A stretch of DNA of 64,000 nucleotides from Lingula anatina (Eukaryota; Brachiopoda; Lingulata; Lingulida; Lingulidae): the NCBI RefSeq assembly GCF_001039355.2, contig NW_019776002.1:376414-440413 (forward strand). The letters run 5' to 3'. A model generated the notes under the pieces. It saw nothing but the letters and a program-made list of their open reading frames with translations. It was not told the DNA's origin and ran no database searches. The number at the start of each line of letters is the position of its first letter. The first letter of the stretch is position 1. Position numbers and translations under genes: made by a program. Shown in pieces: positions 49,012 to 61,833 of this stretch.

Positions 49012-49230
49012 AAACAAATCGATGCATTTAGTAGACTAGAAGCAGGACCATGCCCTACTTTAGTCGCTTTGCCTGTTGTTTAATTTTGTTCTGTTATATA
49101 TGGTTTTGCCAACTGTACATCCACGTGAGCTGTGCAAAAAATCAACACGCACACTTGCTTTTTTTCTGATGTGATTTTAAACGTTAAATTGTGTTATTAA
49201 ATTATATTGATATACTGGTTCTACATTCAG
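49012..49230 (+). other. Probable 3' UTR of cyclase B
   Basis: A short AT-rich stretch between the stop and an ATTAAA at 49,196, followed by GT-rich sequence. Confidence 0.4.
49196..49201 (+). terminator. Candidate polyadenylation signal of cyclase B
   Basis: ATTAAA, the commonest variant hexamer, lies about 185 bases after the stop. A G/T-rich stretch (TTGGTTTGTCTTTAGTG) follows about 30 bases later. Confidence 0.35.
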
Positions 49231-51130
49231 CTTGGTTTGTCTTTAGTGAATTTTTAATCTTTATCCCAAGTACGTTACGGGCTTACAACACCCCAATTCT
49301 CGCACAACAACACAAAAAAAGGCAATTCTTTCCTAGAATAATCTTATTACGCTAATTTTGATACTTGTTCTGCATTTTTCAATGTACAAAACCTCCCAAT
49401 GAATTTAGAGTAAATTTGATATGTTCACTTTCGTATCGAAGTTTCTTTATTCGACGTATTATAGTCCAGCACACATGGGATCTTTTGTTAATTATTTCTA
49501 TTCTGTTCAAATTTTTTTATCTGAAGTTTAATCACGGCAGTGAAATTTGTAATTAATTCTATATTTATTTATGAGACAGTAAATACTGTATATGGCGATC
49601 TGTGATTATATATTGTGATGGGATGACACTGAAATGTGTTGTTAATGTTGGTAAAAGTAAGAATGTTACTAAATATTTTCATTCATAAAAGAGATAATTA
49701 ATGAAAAAGCGTGAAAAATCGAAAAATATTTTTTTCTAAATCTTCCAAAATTGAAATGGATATTAAGAAAGCATTTTGAAAATTTGTGTCTATTAAATAT
49801 GAATTTCAAGCGAACGTTTTGCCACATAAGCAGACCAAATAGTAAATTAGAAATGCCAACAGGCAACGTTCCATATTATCCGAAAAATGATATTTGAACG
49901 GATATTTCTGCTTGCTTACCGTGGTAAGTAAGTAAGTTGGTCAAATTTACAACGGAATTTACAACCAAAAATTTGAAGAATGTTAAGTTTAAAGTTCTTT
50001 TATGGATAAAAGAACAATTCTGTTTATCCTGTGGCACTTAATTTGAGTCGTGTAAGAAACTAGTAGAGTTTTAGAGATTTATATGAGGGTCCCTACTTTT
50101 AAGTATTGAAAACGCCAGAGACATTTTGTCCAATCAATAATCAACCAAAATCTGTTTGAATGCAGTTCTTGCAATCGTGGACTATTGTCTGATACTGGAC
50201 TCGGTTTCTCTTTAATATTCTCGATCATGCTATTTTCGTACAACAACATCTTGTTTTACTTGATAATTTTATATCATATGTGACCAGCTTCTATTCTATA
50301 ATGGCTAGAATTAAGTGTCTGAAAGCTGTTCGTCGCAGATGAAAGTTGATTACGTGTAATTGGCGAGGTGATGTTCCTGCACGCGAATGGTTAATTATCT
50401 GCAACGTAACAGATGCCAGGTGTCAGGTGGGGCAGTTAAGTTGGGGTAGTCAGGTGAGGTGTTCAAAATGGGGTGGTCAGGGGGTGGTTAAGAGGGGTAG
50501 TCACATGTGGCCGTCAACAGGGGTAGTCAGGTTGGGGGGGGGGCAACTGTGGGCAAAAACAGCTAGCAGCAAGCAGTGTTGACAAGTCATAAAATGTGTT
50601 GCCTAAATCTCTGTCATGTCTGCGTCACTATATTAAAATCGTGCTCTTTGATTTTGAATACACTTCTTAAAGTGTGATTCTCTGATCCATGATTGTTTAT
50701 ACGACTTCCCAATTGTTTCTCCTCCCATACCATGTTTTCTCCAAACCAAATCACATTTGTTTTAGGGTCGCTTTACTTGAGGAAGCAATGTTGAAAATGC
50801 AAACGGAGAGACAGCTGAAAATAGCTAATTCAAAGATATTATAATAAAACAGTTTCGAGTTGAGTTCCGATATATTGATTCACTTTGGATAAATGGCGAT
50901 TATCGAAATGCAAAAAGAAAAAATCCTGAGCCTGAAATATAGTGACCACCACAAAACAGTCAAATCCCGCCAAAATACCCATTGTTACCATACGTTAGCA
51001 CTTGCTTTAGGCTTAACATACCATTCCTGATATCTTACACTATATCACGTTCGATGGGTCTTAATTTAACGGAGGAATCGAGAAATTGGGAATACCATAT
51101 AAAGGCAGTACAATAGATTGACGTAAAAAA

Positions 51131-51268
51131 CAAGCGATTTAAATGTTATGTTTAGTCACAACTAAATCTTCATATTACTTGATAATTTTAACCTGAAAGA
51201 CAAGCGATTTAAATGTTATGTTTAGTCTCAACTAAATCGTCATATTTCTTGATAATTTTCAACCTGAC
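51131..51268. repeat. 70-bp direct duplication
   Basis: Two adjacent copies beginning CAAGCGATTTAAATGTTATG, at 51,131 and 51,201, differ at only a few positions. Confidence 0.9.
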
Positions 51269-52642
51269 AGGGCCACTTCATCGAATTTTGAGGTTTGACT
51301 CTGAATAAAATTTTAATTGCGAACCGTGCTCAATACAAAATGTAATTATTGATTCACTAATTTGAATTTTGTTACGGTTGTCATTTAGCAAACATATCGA
51401 ACTACATTCATAAAGCTGACGTAATGCCATTCTTAAACTAGCAATTGGCACCAAAAATTGCTTACTAGTACCTTGATTCACTACTACACATTATTTACCA
51501 CTGTCTGCAAAATATGAACGCCGTTTGGAGTGAGTATGGAGTGAACTATGTCATTGGACGATCACTAGCATACTACAGTTACGGATCATGGGAAATCCAC
51601 GCTCATTAGCCGCGGCTTCCCCAGGACCCTCGAATGTAGCCGCCTGGTCACGGGTCACTGGTCACTGGTCACCTCCTGGAGAAACCACCGTCATTGAAAA
51701 GTAAATTACAACTAGTTCTATTGTTGTGGGAGCGCTAACTATCGCCATATACTTCTGTATCAGACACGGCTGGAGTGGTGCCTTCTTTTCCGAGGAAGAT
51801 TTCCTTGAAGTGTCCTGCAATGGTCGCACGTACTCGAGGAGGATAATTAAATGATAAGGTTGTCTCAGTTTTCAAAGTGTACAAAACTGGTACGTTGAAA
51901 ATGTAAGCAATAGCCAAGAGACCCGGGCTGGATATATCTGTAGATGACACTGCTGCAGTGAGAGGTGCCAAACCGGAAGAAGGAAAATGGTAACTGTGCG
52001 TGGTGATGAGAAGGGTGCCAAGCTGGAAGTTGACATAGTCCCGGGAACCCGTCACAACCTGGGACTATGTAAACTTACAGCGCGAGACCTCCTATGTCTG
52101 TGTACATCTCCTATGTCTGTGTACATCTTCTAAGTCTGTCTACACCTTCTTTACCTCTAGTGTAATAACAAGTTTTATAGGATCCCAAACTGTGGATGCT
52201 AGATGCAAAAAATGCGGATTCCTAAATAAAAACGAATGCCTAAATATCAGTAAATTCTGGCGAAAATCACTGGCGCACTTAATTCAGATTAATTTGGCGT
52301 TTTCTCGGAATAAAGGTAATATTTGGGTCTATAAGATTCAACCTGACGTTTTACAACATCGAAATCTAAACAAATTGGAGCAACAAGTTGTTAAGTTTTT
52401 TGAGACGCAAAATATTCTGCATAATACAGACGGAAAATGTTGCTTATATATGCAGCTACATTTTGCGGCCACGGTTTTAATTTTTCCTGTCACCGCAGGA
52501 ATTGTGTTGCATTTATTTTCTAACAAAAGATAAAATAGAAGTACGTCATATACACGTGATACCTTTAAATGCTTTCAACCAGAATTTTTGTTCAATATCT
52601 GATGCCTTCCAATTCTCTGCAGACAGTTACAAAACAAAAACC

Positions 52643-52676
52643 ATAATAATAATAATAACAATAATAATAATAATAA
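52643..52676. repeat. (AAT)n trinucleotide repeat
   Basis: A short run of AAT units with one AAC interruption. Confidence 0.9.
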
Positions 52677-53010
52677 CCATGAAAACAGAAAAATATAGTT
52701 TTAAGACGGTAAAACGCGTTAAGTAAAACTTTTCCCAATCTTAGTAATAGAGATGGCACGGGCAGTTCGGGCGGTGGTGTCAACATTGACTGGGGACAGT
52801 GACAACCCTGGGTCAATGGGACACCAACGCTCGCACTGCCCTCTACTGGTACCTTCCTTAGTAGACAGAACTTCACCGCGCAAGATGTCAGTTCTTAGAG
52901 TGTTGATACTGTCACCACATCCAGAAACTTAACTCTTACAAACCACAAGTAGAAGGTTTTGGAACTATTAAAAGGTGTCTCCAGACAGAAGTATTGTTAT
53001 ATGCTAAAAA

Positions 53011-53150
53011 CTTTCACCACACCCGAAAAGATACCATTGACTTGAGTAGTATGTGTTTAAAACGTTGTTCAACTTTCACCACACCCGGAAAGACACCATT
53101 GACTTGAGTATTATGTGTTTAAAACGTTGTTCAACTTTCACCACAGAGTA
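53011..53150. repeat. 62-bp tandem repeat, about 2.3 copies
   Basis: The unit beginning CTTTCACCACACCCG starts at 53,011, 53,073 and 53,135. The third copy is cut short. Confidence 0.88.
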
Positions 53151-55587
53151 AGACACCACAGAGTAAGACATGTGAAGTGCGTTGTTATGTTGGTAAGGAT
53201 TGTTTGTAAGTTAACGTAATCGCAAGTCGATATTTTCAAAAACCCTGGGACTACGTCAACTTACACGCAATTCATACTTCTTAAGAACCCCCAAATTCTT
53301 GTTGGTCAATTTCCACCAATCCACCTCCTCCTTGCCCCCCACTGTGCGTCGGTTACAGGCGTCTGCCTTCGTGAAAGAACAGAACTGTCTACACTATGAA
53401 CTCCCAAACATGGTATAACACATTTATCTAACAGTTACATGTAAAACGCAATTGAATGCACTACAAGTATTACTGATTGGTGCTGTTTTTAAGAGTAAAT
53501 TACAATATACTGGTATTTCAAGTTTATACTCACCCCTAAAGTATATAACTTCCAGCCATCAGTGTGCATCGCATATCTTTTATTGAACTTTTGTCAATTT
53601 TTAGAGCGTTTAAAGGAAAGTGAGACTAAATTAGCTAACCACATATCAATAGGTCGGCCTGGACTCTGCTTGTTGCTATTCCTTTCTTTCATGCTCGAAT
53701 GCCTTCTCTTAGGATTGATGTAGAATTTTCTCTACCTAAAATGATAAAAAAACGTCCTCCTTAGAAACTTGTCGCAGAGAGGCGTAGGGGCAGTTGATTG
53801 TATCACCAGTATTTCCGAAATTTCACAACATGGTTGTCTTCAGAAGCCCACTACACTAGATAGGTATATAACGTCTGTAATTTGTTGTTAGAACTCTTCC
53901 TCTCTGTCTATATTGTGTAACTGACGTGTCCTTGTGTGACACAGGAACGTGCTACTCTCCCCTGCCACCTGGCAAGACGAAACTGAAGAGAAAAAGTCTG
54001 TATAGATCTTTTTATAACAATCGCAGTGACATTAACTAGTGCGGAGGAAGGCAGCTGTGGACGCGCGGAGGTTATGGCGACGCCAGCTGCTCGCCTCAAC
54101 CCTCATGTGTCCACCCTCCAGTCACAACACAAGCGACAGATGGGGACTCGGAGAGAACGCAGCCCGCGTTCCCCAAGTCCTGGATCACACCGTGAATAAA
54201 AAGAGGGGAAGAGAGACGCTTCATCTCGACTTTTAGCTTTTCTGAAAAAAATGTTGAGGTCTGTTCGACCAAAATAACCGTCCGGTCCATTTGCCTGACC
54301 ACCGCTATGAATGAGTCTATTTTATATCAACAGGATGATCCATGATCCTTAACCTTCAGTTTACGGTCAACGTGACACTAAAAGACTGCAAACAGTCACA
54401 CTTCTCGCTGGTCTCTCGTTCTCATGAACGTTCACGTAATACTTGAGCACCAAGAGATATTCTCGTAGTAGGAAATAACTATCACAGATGGTCTGATCGA
54501 GCGCAGTTTACAGAAAAATATCAACTCATCTATGGCAGTAGTAGCATATAATTTTTTTATGATACGTCGAATATAAATATATAAGAAAAATAAGAGCTTG
54601 TGAATATCATTCCAGCAAGAAGGAAAGCAAGATATGCAAGCTGTCGTTTAGTATATGTACATTGTATTTGTTAGTATTTGATAGATGTAAGAATCTTATA
54701 ATACTACTATTTCAATTAGACCAGCCATCTAAAACTGACATTTACGTTTTTTGCAAGATTCTCCCTGTTAAAACGTGTAATGCGTAAAATAAAACGGGTT
54801 ATCAACTTCTTTGCTGTCGATGAATAAATTAAAACAAGCTTACAGAGTTAATTTTAGGCCACATGTCCGCAGAATATCCGCACCAACCCCCCCCCCTTCT
54901 GGTCCAGGATGCCATTGTGTTATATTCATTTAAGGTTTGGGTACGCGACATAACTTTTTACGGCTGATACGATACCACCGCTTTCTACAAGTGACCTTAA
55001 CCATGGACTGCCGAAGATCTTTTAAATAAAATTAAATGTTTTATGAATTCCATATTCTTTCTCAACAATAAAACAAAATGCTTACGAGATACGGGGATCG
55101 ACTCAGGTTAACTGAGCGGGAAATTTCAACGTAGTGGCAATTTTTACTCCCGGTCCTAGAACTTGGAACACGGGTCTGTGGAGACAGGGGAGGAGGCAGG
55201 GAGTGCGTGTTTTTTCTTAATTACCTGTCTAGGTCGTTACTCAGTCTTAGGCTTCCGCCAATCTATCGTTAATCCATCGAGACGGTTAATTATTTAATCA
55301 CGCACAATTAGTGGCGAAGTATTTGGTTAATTTGAAGCGTCAGTTGCGCGGGGCGCCACGTGGGGACGATATAAATGACACTCAAAGCGAGCAAAGTCAA
55401 GTCAGAGAGCATAACAAAGGCGTCTTCACCAGTTACAGATGCGGATATTAAAACAGAAATAGATAAAAATTGCAAAGATCCGGAACAGAAAGTTGTTCAG
55501 TGATGTTCACACTTAAGTTGCTCGGTGTAAAAATAACACAGAAATATGCACAAAATTGATTTTTTCCCCTGTTTTTAGGTAAATTTA

Positions 55588-55965
55588 ACACCCCGTTTAC
55601 AACTTGCCTACGACCACTATTTAGCAGAGCGATTTTTGACCTGCCCTCTAGGTTGGTGGCAGAGAATCGCCAAATTACACCTTAAAACCGCGTCCAAATG
55701 ATCGCACCCCCCACCCACGACCGTCTCTCTTCAACTCCATCTTCGTCGGTTCCCGAGGGGAATTTCGATTTTATGAAACTGTTCAAAACACCCGCAAAAT
55801 TCTTGCGAACAGTGGCCATCGCCAGAGGGCGTCATGAGGCTTGCAAGGATCCCACAAGTCTCTAGGCGAGAGATGATCGAAAATCACTCTCCAAGCGGTT
55901 GCAAGCGCGGTTCAAATGATAGGCCCATTTAAGTTGCTTTAACTGGTTAAGTGTAAACGCGGGTA
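55588..55965. mobile_element. 378-bp element with terminal inverted repeats
   Basis: The ends ACACCCCGTTTACAACTT and AAGTGTAAACGCGGGT are approximate reverse complements. Inner segments near both ends (AGCGATTTTTGACC / GATCGAAAATCACTCT) also partly pair. There is no transposase. It fits a non-autonomous DNA transposon, less certainly than the hairpin elements. Confidence 0.5.
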
Positions 55966-58494
55966 GGTGGTAAAATGGTACTTAAGGTATTGCCAGTTAT
56001 ACCAACGCTGGCACTTAACAAGGTGACGAAAGTAGAAAACGACGAGATTTGTAAGAGTAATCAATAATCTCGTGATCCCAGAAGTCGTAAACGGGACATA
56101 AACCTCACTCCAACCATATTTCTTCTGGGACCACTTCCGGTCACACTCATACTTTTAGATAATACAAACTAATTTATTGTTTGTTTTTTTTTCAATATAA
56201 TTATGGCCATTTTTATCTTATTTGCTGTTACAGGTTTAAGGATATGCATTTGGACAAGTATCTGTAGTCTAAGAAAGTGGTAGGCAAATTTATACTTAAA
56301 AACCTTGACAAAGATGCCATTAAGATACGTTTTGACTTGGAGAAAGGCCTGAAAACCACATCTTTTGGTGTCAACTAAATCACTGGTACCTGATTAACAG
56401 TTCACAATACTGCTTGGTTTCATAGTAAAATTTGAAATATTATTGACAGTGTGCCAGTTCTTAGAACCCTTGCTGCATGTATGTTTAAATAACATAGTAG
56501 TGAAATAGTAAGGCAGACTGTCCTTTCAAAATTTCCCAAACCAATTCAATACGTCCCAAGATGAATATTGTCAAAGTTTGGACGTATTTATTAAGTTTGC
56601 TTAGGATATTGAACATCGTCAATTCAAAACAGAGTTCATCATGATCCATTATTTCACACTATTAGTTGAAATCGGTCGTGGTATTGAAATAGAAATCAGA
56701 CGGCGTGCAGACATTTCAAATGCAACAACTTGTTTTAATATAAGTTACATCAGGTGTTCTTATAACTGGCAGGTGTTAGAACACTTCCTGTCAATGTATG
56801 ACGCCTGACTCTCTTCAATTATACAAGGTAGGGAGGGGTAGATCACTGCGCCCCTGCATATACCTATGTGTACATTTAACACACATTTCAGGCACAGAAG
56901 ACGTGAGGACCAGACGCATCAAATCTATGTGTTACCATTATAGCTTTGATTAAAATTCCATGCGGTCGAAATGATTCTACGCGAGTGACAAAAAGTTAAA
57001 AAAACATGTTGGGTTGTTTCCATGAGTATTTTCTTATTACTTGTCTAAATAGAAAAAAAGTATCATCGATTTTGTCTGATATTATTCCATAAACCTTCCC
57101 GATCGATTGCACTTTTTAATCCGTCTAATTTTATACCCCTTTTTGCATTCATAGGTTATTTATTGGAAGGCGGCCCAGTGTTTGCACACCCGCCACAGTC
57201 TGTTTGCGAGATTGCCGCCATCCCAACTAACACATTTAACGTAATTAACCACCACTTTTCTCTAATCTAATGCATTCTTATTATCTCTGTTGGAAGAATA
57301 TGTCGTCAGGCAAGGTATTTTTATTACCTGTGAAAAATTAAATGCTTTTAAACCAAAGATTAATATATCCACGATTGGCCCATAAATCACAGTGCAATTC
57401 TAAATATAGCCTGCGGTCAGGCGATGACAGCGAGATGGATCACCTTTGTGTGCGGCTGCGCGGGAATTTTTTCGTGCCAGACGACACTTTTTAATCATCT
57501 AAACTTTTAATTTTGTCTCATGGGAATATTTAATACGGGATGATGATATTTCAACGTTCCACTTACTATTGTTTAAAACTTGTATGTAAATACTATTTGA
57601 TGTACAAATTTGTGTTTCAGCCTTAAAAATGGAGAACAGGTATAGCGTAAAGTAAAGTATAGGTATAGCGTAAAGTTCAATTAGGCCTATTCAAAAGGTA
57701 AAGAAACTATCCAATCATCACTGTCGTTTCTTTTTTATAATTTACATGGATATTCACATAAAACACACCTGGACACCGATTTAAGCACAGAAAGAGCATG
57801 ATATCAATAGCTGGACACTTTCTACAATTGTAAAAGAATCTTCGTTTACAAGCGCGAATATAATTCCGCAATTTTCGGGGACGAAATAGCCTCGGATAAG
57901 TCACCAAACGCCCTTACCTTTGAACAAGTCGTTTTCCGTAGAAGTCCATCGTGTGTTTCTCCCGGTGTGTCGTGGTGAACTGGTACCGCCGTGTGCCGGG
58001 GGAGGTTTGATATAGGCCCCCGCCCTGGTCACAAGGCTTCCCTTACATCATCTCTGCACGGGAGCAGGATGTCCCAAGGTGCCGTTTTCGCTGGCCACTG
58101 AGACCTTATCAAATGTTTGTCAGATTTATGCTCTTCCTCGTGATTTCTGACCGTCACATGGGCCCCTGTATCTCTGCTCTGTACAGCGTCCCGCGTGCTT
58201 ATCGTCCCTCTATCTTGTCAGAAGTGTCAGCTGTTATGGGAAGTTAATACAAAGGCGAAGCTAGAAATGACTTTCTTTTTTGTTTAGGTGACAACTAACT
58301 TTGGAGATTTTCCCCAAGCGTTCGACGCTTTGCCTCTGGGGACGCATTACGTTCAAACTATCTGCGCTCATGCGCATTTTACGCGATTCTCGACATTCAA
58401 AACTTTCAAGTTGTTCCAAAAAAAAAGCAAGATATTTAATGTTATTCCCTTTTTTTATTTTTAAAGAAAAAATCACTATTACCATTATTCCATC

Positions 58495-58563
<69 letters not shown>
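58495..58563. repeat. (ATT)n trinucleotide repeat
   Basis: A nearly perfect run of about 22 ATT units. It explains the poly-Ile frames on both strands. Confidence 0.96.
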
Positions 58564-58564
<1 letters not shown>

Positions 58565-58948
58565 GAATTGTTGTTATTATTTGAAGGAAAGGGTAAACAG
58601 AGAATCGAAGTGTTTTGAATGTTGTCTTGCGCAAACATACAAATGTTTATTTTAGTGCCTTCATCTTCTGCTGCTATACTCTATAACATTGACCTGCACA
58701 CTCGGACACTGGAGCTCGGACGCTGGATCTGTGGACACCACACGGCGCATGCGCTCACACAGACTCGTGCTTGTTTGTGCATCATGATTCAGTCAATGAT
58801 CATGACATATTCTCTTGAACAAATTCTCTTGTATCGAAATATATTCATTTATTTATGATTGAAGGCACAACGACAATCTTGACTTTGTTGCTGAATCTCA
58901 TTATTTGTTGAGTACTGTTGTACTGCATTCTAAACTAACACTGCTGAC

Positions 58949-58950
58949 AA

Positions 58951-58989
<39 letters not shown>

Positions 58990-58990
58990 A
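58949..58990. repeat. (AAAT)n microsatellite
   Basis: About ten AAAT units. Such runs often form the tail of a retroposed element, but no SINE body was recognised in front of it. Confidence 0.93.
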
Positions 58991-60091
58991 GATTTAGGGG
59001 GGAAAAGTTTTGGCTCGTAGAAATTACTCAGATAGATATGTTATTCCTTTATATGCGACACCCTGAGGGGGGCACAAGGGTGGTATAGAAACCCCCTTTC
59101 ATTTTTCGGTTAGGGCACTAACAACAGAAGTGAGGCCTTCCGTTGTCAAGGTTTTCACCTGCATTTCTCAGTCAACCGCTGAAATTTATTGACCTAAATC
59201 TGCTTATAAACATAGAAGCGATTATTTTTCTCACGCTAGTTCAAAACAGAACATTTAAAAGTCATTCCTTCTGAACATTTCATTATTTGAACTAACAAGT
59301 TTCTCACGCACAGTCATTGAAGTTGAATATAATGTCCGCGACTCTCAGAGGTTAAAAAATGAATAACTGTCACTGCCGACTGGAGACAGACCCAGCGGCC
59401 GTCCTTTCCAGGACCTCCTCGTGGTCGCCTTTAATATAGCAGGTAACTTAAGGTCGTCGCTTGTTTCTGCCGGGACTTTTATATGGAAGGCCTATTACAT
59501 AGGTGAACAAACGTTCCTCGATTTATGGACGATGCACCTTTATATTGCCAAGTCTATCCGGTCGCTTCAGTCTTTATGAAGTAAGAGCATTTTTTCTCGT
59601 CTTTTTTAATCTTTTCTTCACTGCTTAAGCCCTTAACCATAACCACCTTATATAGGTTTGGTGGTTTCATAGAGAACCTACCATATAACATAGACGATAA
59701 TGCGTTTCCTTTTTAGGTAAATTTCTGTGATATCCACCCAGGTGAGATTTGGTGGTGTGTTGAATGGAGGAGGTCCTTTTTGAGCTCGCTCACGCTACTA
59801 GCAGTCGAGAGAATGATTTTATCTCTGTATAGGTACGCATGTTTCTTTTTGAGCCAGTAAAACAAAGAGCGCATTGAATGCAAAAATGTGAGGTGTGTAG
59901 GTACCAGGTCATCCCGCATTCTTGTGACATTTATACGTCCACCTCAATGATATGTTAGTGTGTCGGTGTGAGCTGGGTGAAACCAGCACAGAGAACACAA
60001 CGCTCCAAAATTCGTGGGAATAACCAGGACCTGCCTTTGTGTGGAAGAACGCTGAGCGTGCCTAAGGGGAGCGAGGAAATGACCTCTGACA

Positions 60092-60568
60092 TATAAACCT
60101 TGCTCAGCCTGTATTTATATCATGAAATTCACTCTTCATTTACATATATTCCTCCTCTGCCTACTCAGTGGTATTTATGTGGACTCGCTACATGACACTG
60201 TTCGAATGAATTAAATAGAAGCTTCAAGTTGGACCTAAACGGGAGCCGTTTATTTTGACTATCTTTCCAGTGAGAGACCCAGTCCAGTAATACCACTCCG
60301 GCACCTAGAGAGGATGTCACGTTACAAAAGGGGCTCCACAACCTTATCTTGTCCCCCGGGGCGTTCACAGACACTTATAGTTCATCTTAAAGCGGCAAAG
60401 ATATCCAGGACGCTGAAAACAGGTGTATTTTAGTCATGCCTCGGTTCACTATTATATTCCCTTGCGACAGGAAGACAAAAGGAGGAACCGCCAAAATCAA
60501 GAAGAGGGTGTGGTGTGGTGAGAGAAGGGGTCCTCATTTATCACGTCCTCATGTGCTGCCTCTGCCAG
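60092..60568 (+). other. Weak candidate for a gene start
   Basis: TATAAA at 60,092-60,097 is followed, 450 bases on, by ATG at 60,551, six codons (MCCLCQ) and a perfect donor CAG|GTAAGTGATG at 60,569. These could be the leader and first coding exon of a gene running off the right side. All the elements are short and could arise by chance, and no second exon was found. Confidence 0.12.
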
Positions 60569-61793
60569 GTAAGTGATGAAGAGACCAATAATTATAGATG
60601 CAACGCTGATAAATGCTAAGGCGGGCCTCTTTCTCATTCCTTTAGCATGATAAGCTGGGGTATTACTTTTCTTTTCAAATAAAAAGAAACCCGGCTACAT
60701 CTCATAAAATTTGCTTTCGCGCTCTTGCGCTCTTATTTTGTTTTAAATCTATTTCAGTCAAAATTGAGAGTTTGGCCGCACACATTGCATGTTTTACATT
60801 TCTACTGCTATAATTCCAGTAACAAATTACTTCCCACGTGATGCGAAATGTTTAAAAGATTTAAATGCACCAACATAAATTCTATTCTCTTATCCCATAT
60901 GAACAAAAAATAAGAGCAGTATTACGTGCTTTATACTGCTACCTTGTGGACAGCTTACTATTTTAAAATATAAAAAAATCTTTATTCCAAAATACACATA
61001 GTGTTAGCATAAAAGCATTCTATAACCATCAGACAGGTGAGCCAGCAAAAAATTCCTATTTATTTCACAACACTCACGGCATTGAATAAAGGTGTTTGTG
61101 GTTTTCTCTCTCAGTCACGACAGTGAGGAAGAACTTCACTCTGGAGCGCCACTAATAAAATGCGATAATTAGATAAGGGACAGATTTTAATTTAATTTTT
61201 TAAATAACTGTTCGTTATAAGGAATGCAAAATGAGTAATATGACCTGAGACGGTGGTAATATTTCTGTGGGATTGAATACAGCGGTTGTCCTTCGCCTCT
61301 TATCACTATGAAATAATGTGTAACATGCACGTGAGATGTCAAAATAATATATATCATTCTATAGGCATAAAACCGCAAGCAGGGGCACTAGAAAGGTAAG
61401 TCTTGCTCGGTCATATGAAAATTCTTCAAACGGGCCAAGTTGACATGAATTATGGCGACCTGGCTTCCACTGGTATATCAAGTACCTTTAATACTCCAAG
61501 TACATATATGCGATACTCTCTCCCAAGTACATTTCTTTGCAATTTTTTCAACCCATACCATTTTAAGTGAGTGTGACATTTTTCCATCTCATTAAATTTA
61601 ATAACAAGTTATTACATTTGCTTTATTCTTGCGCTTTATTTCATTCGCTGGTCGGCTGCACTCCTGCGTTATCTGCGCCATTTGTTTGATATATGTCCTA
61701 CAAGGAGACGCTTGCTTCCCTCCTCCGCCATGAAACTATTTCAACTTTCGTCAACATATTGCTCCCTGTATGACAATATGTACTATTGCAGTC

Positions 61794-61796
61794 TAT

Positions 61797-61831
<35 letters not shown>

Positions 61832-61833
61832 TT
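61794..61833. repeat. (TTTA)n microsatellite
   Basis: About ten TTTA units in a row. Confidence 0.95.

Larger units (their letters stand above)
49231..55587. other. Intergenic stretch with short duplications, no recognised gene
   Basis: No coding exon could be supported. A 106-codon minus-strand frame at 51,735-52,055 and a 113-codon plus-strand frame at 52,192-52,533 match nothing I know. A small foldback (GTTGACATAGTCCCGGG / CCTGGGACTATGTAAAC) lies near 52,031-52,073. Three copies of a 20-base unit lie near 52,088-52,147. Confidence 0.5.
55966..60091. other. Intergenic stretch, no recognised gene
   Basis: No exon was supported. Around 57,170-57,560 the DNA is CpG-containing and rich in TTTAAT/ATTAA motifs, without repeats or open frames. 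The rest is mixed sequence with two microsatellites, listed separately. A small direct repeat (AGGTATAGCGTAAAGT) occurs at 57,640-57,676. Confidence 0.45.

Noticed and set aside
51735-52055. 106-codon minus-strand open frame
   Set aside because: Moderately long and not built of simple repeat, but it has no recognisable motif and overlaps a small foldback at 52,031-52,073.
58261-58638. 125-codon frame with a long Ile run
   Set aside because: It is the (ATT)n microsatellite translated.
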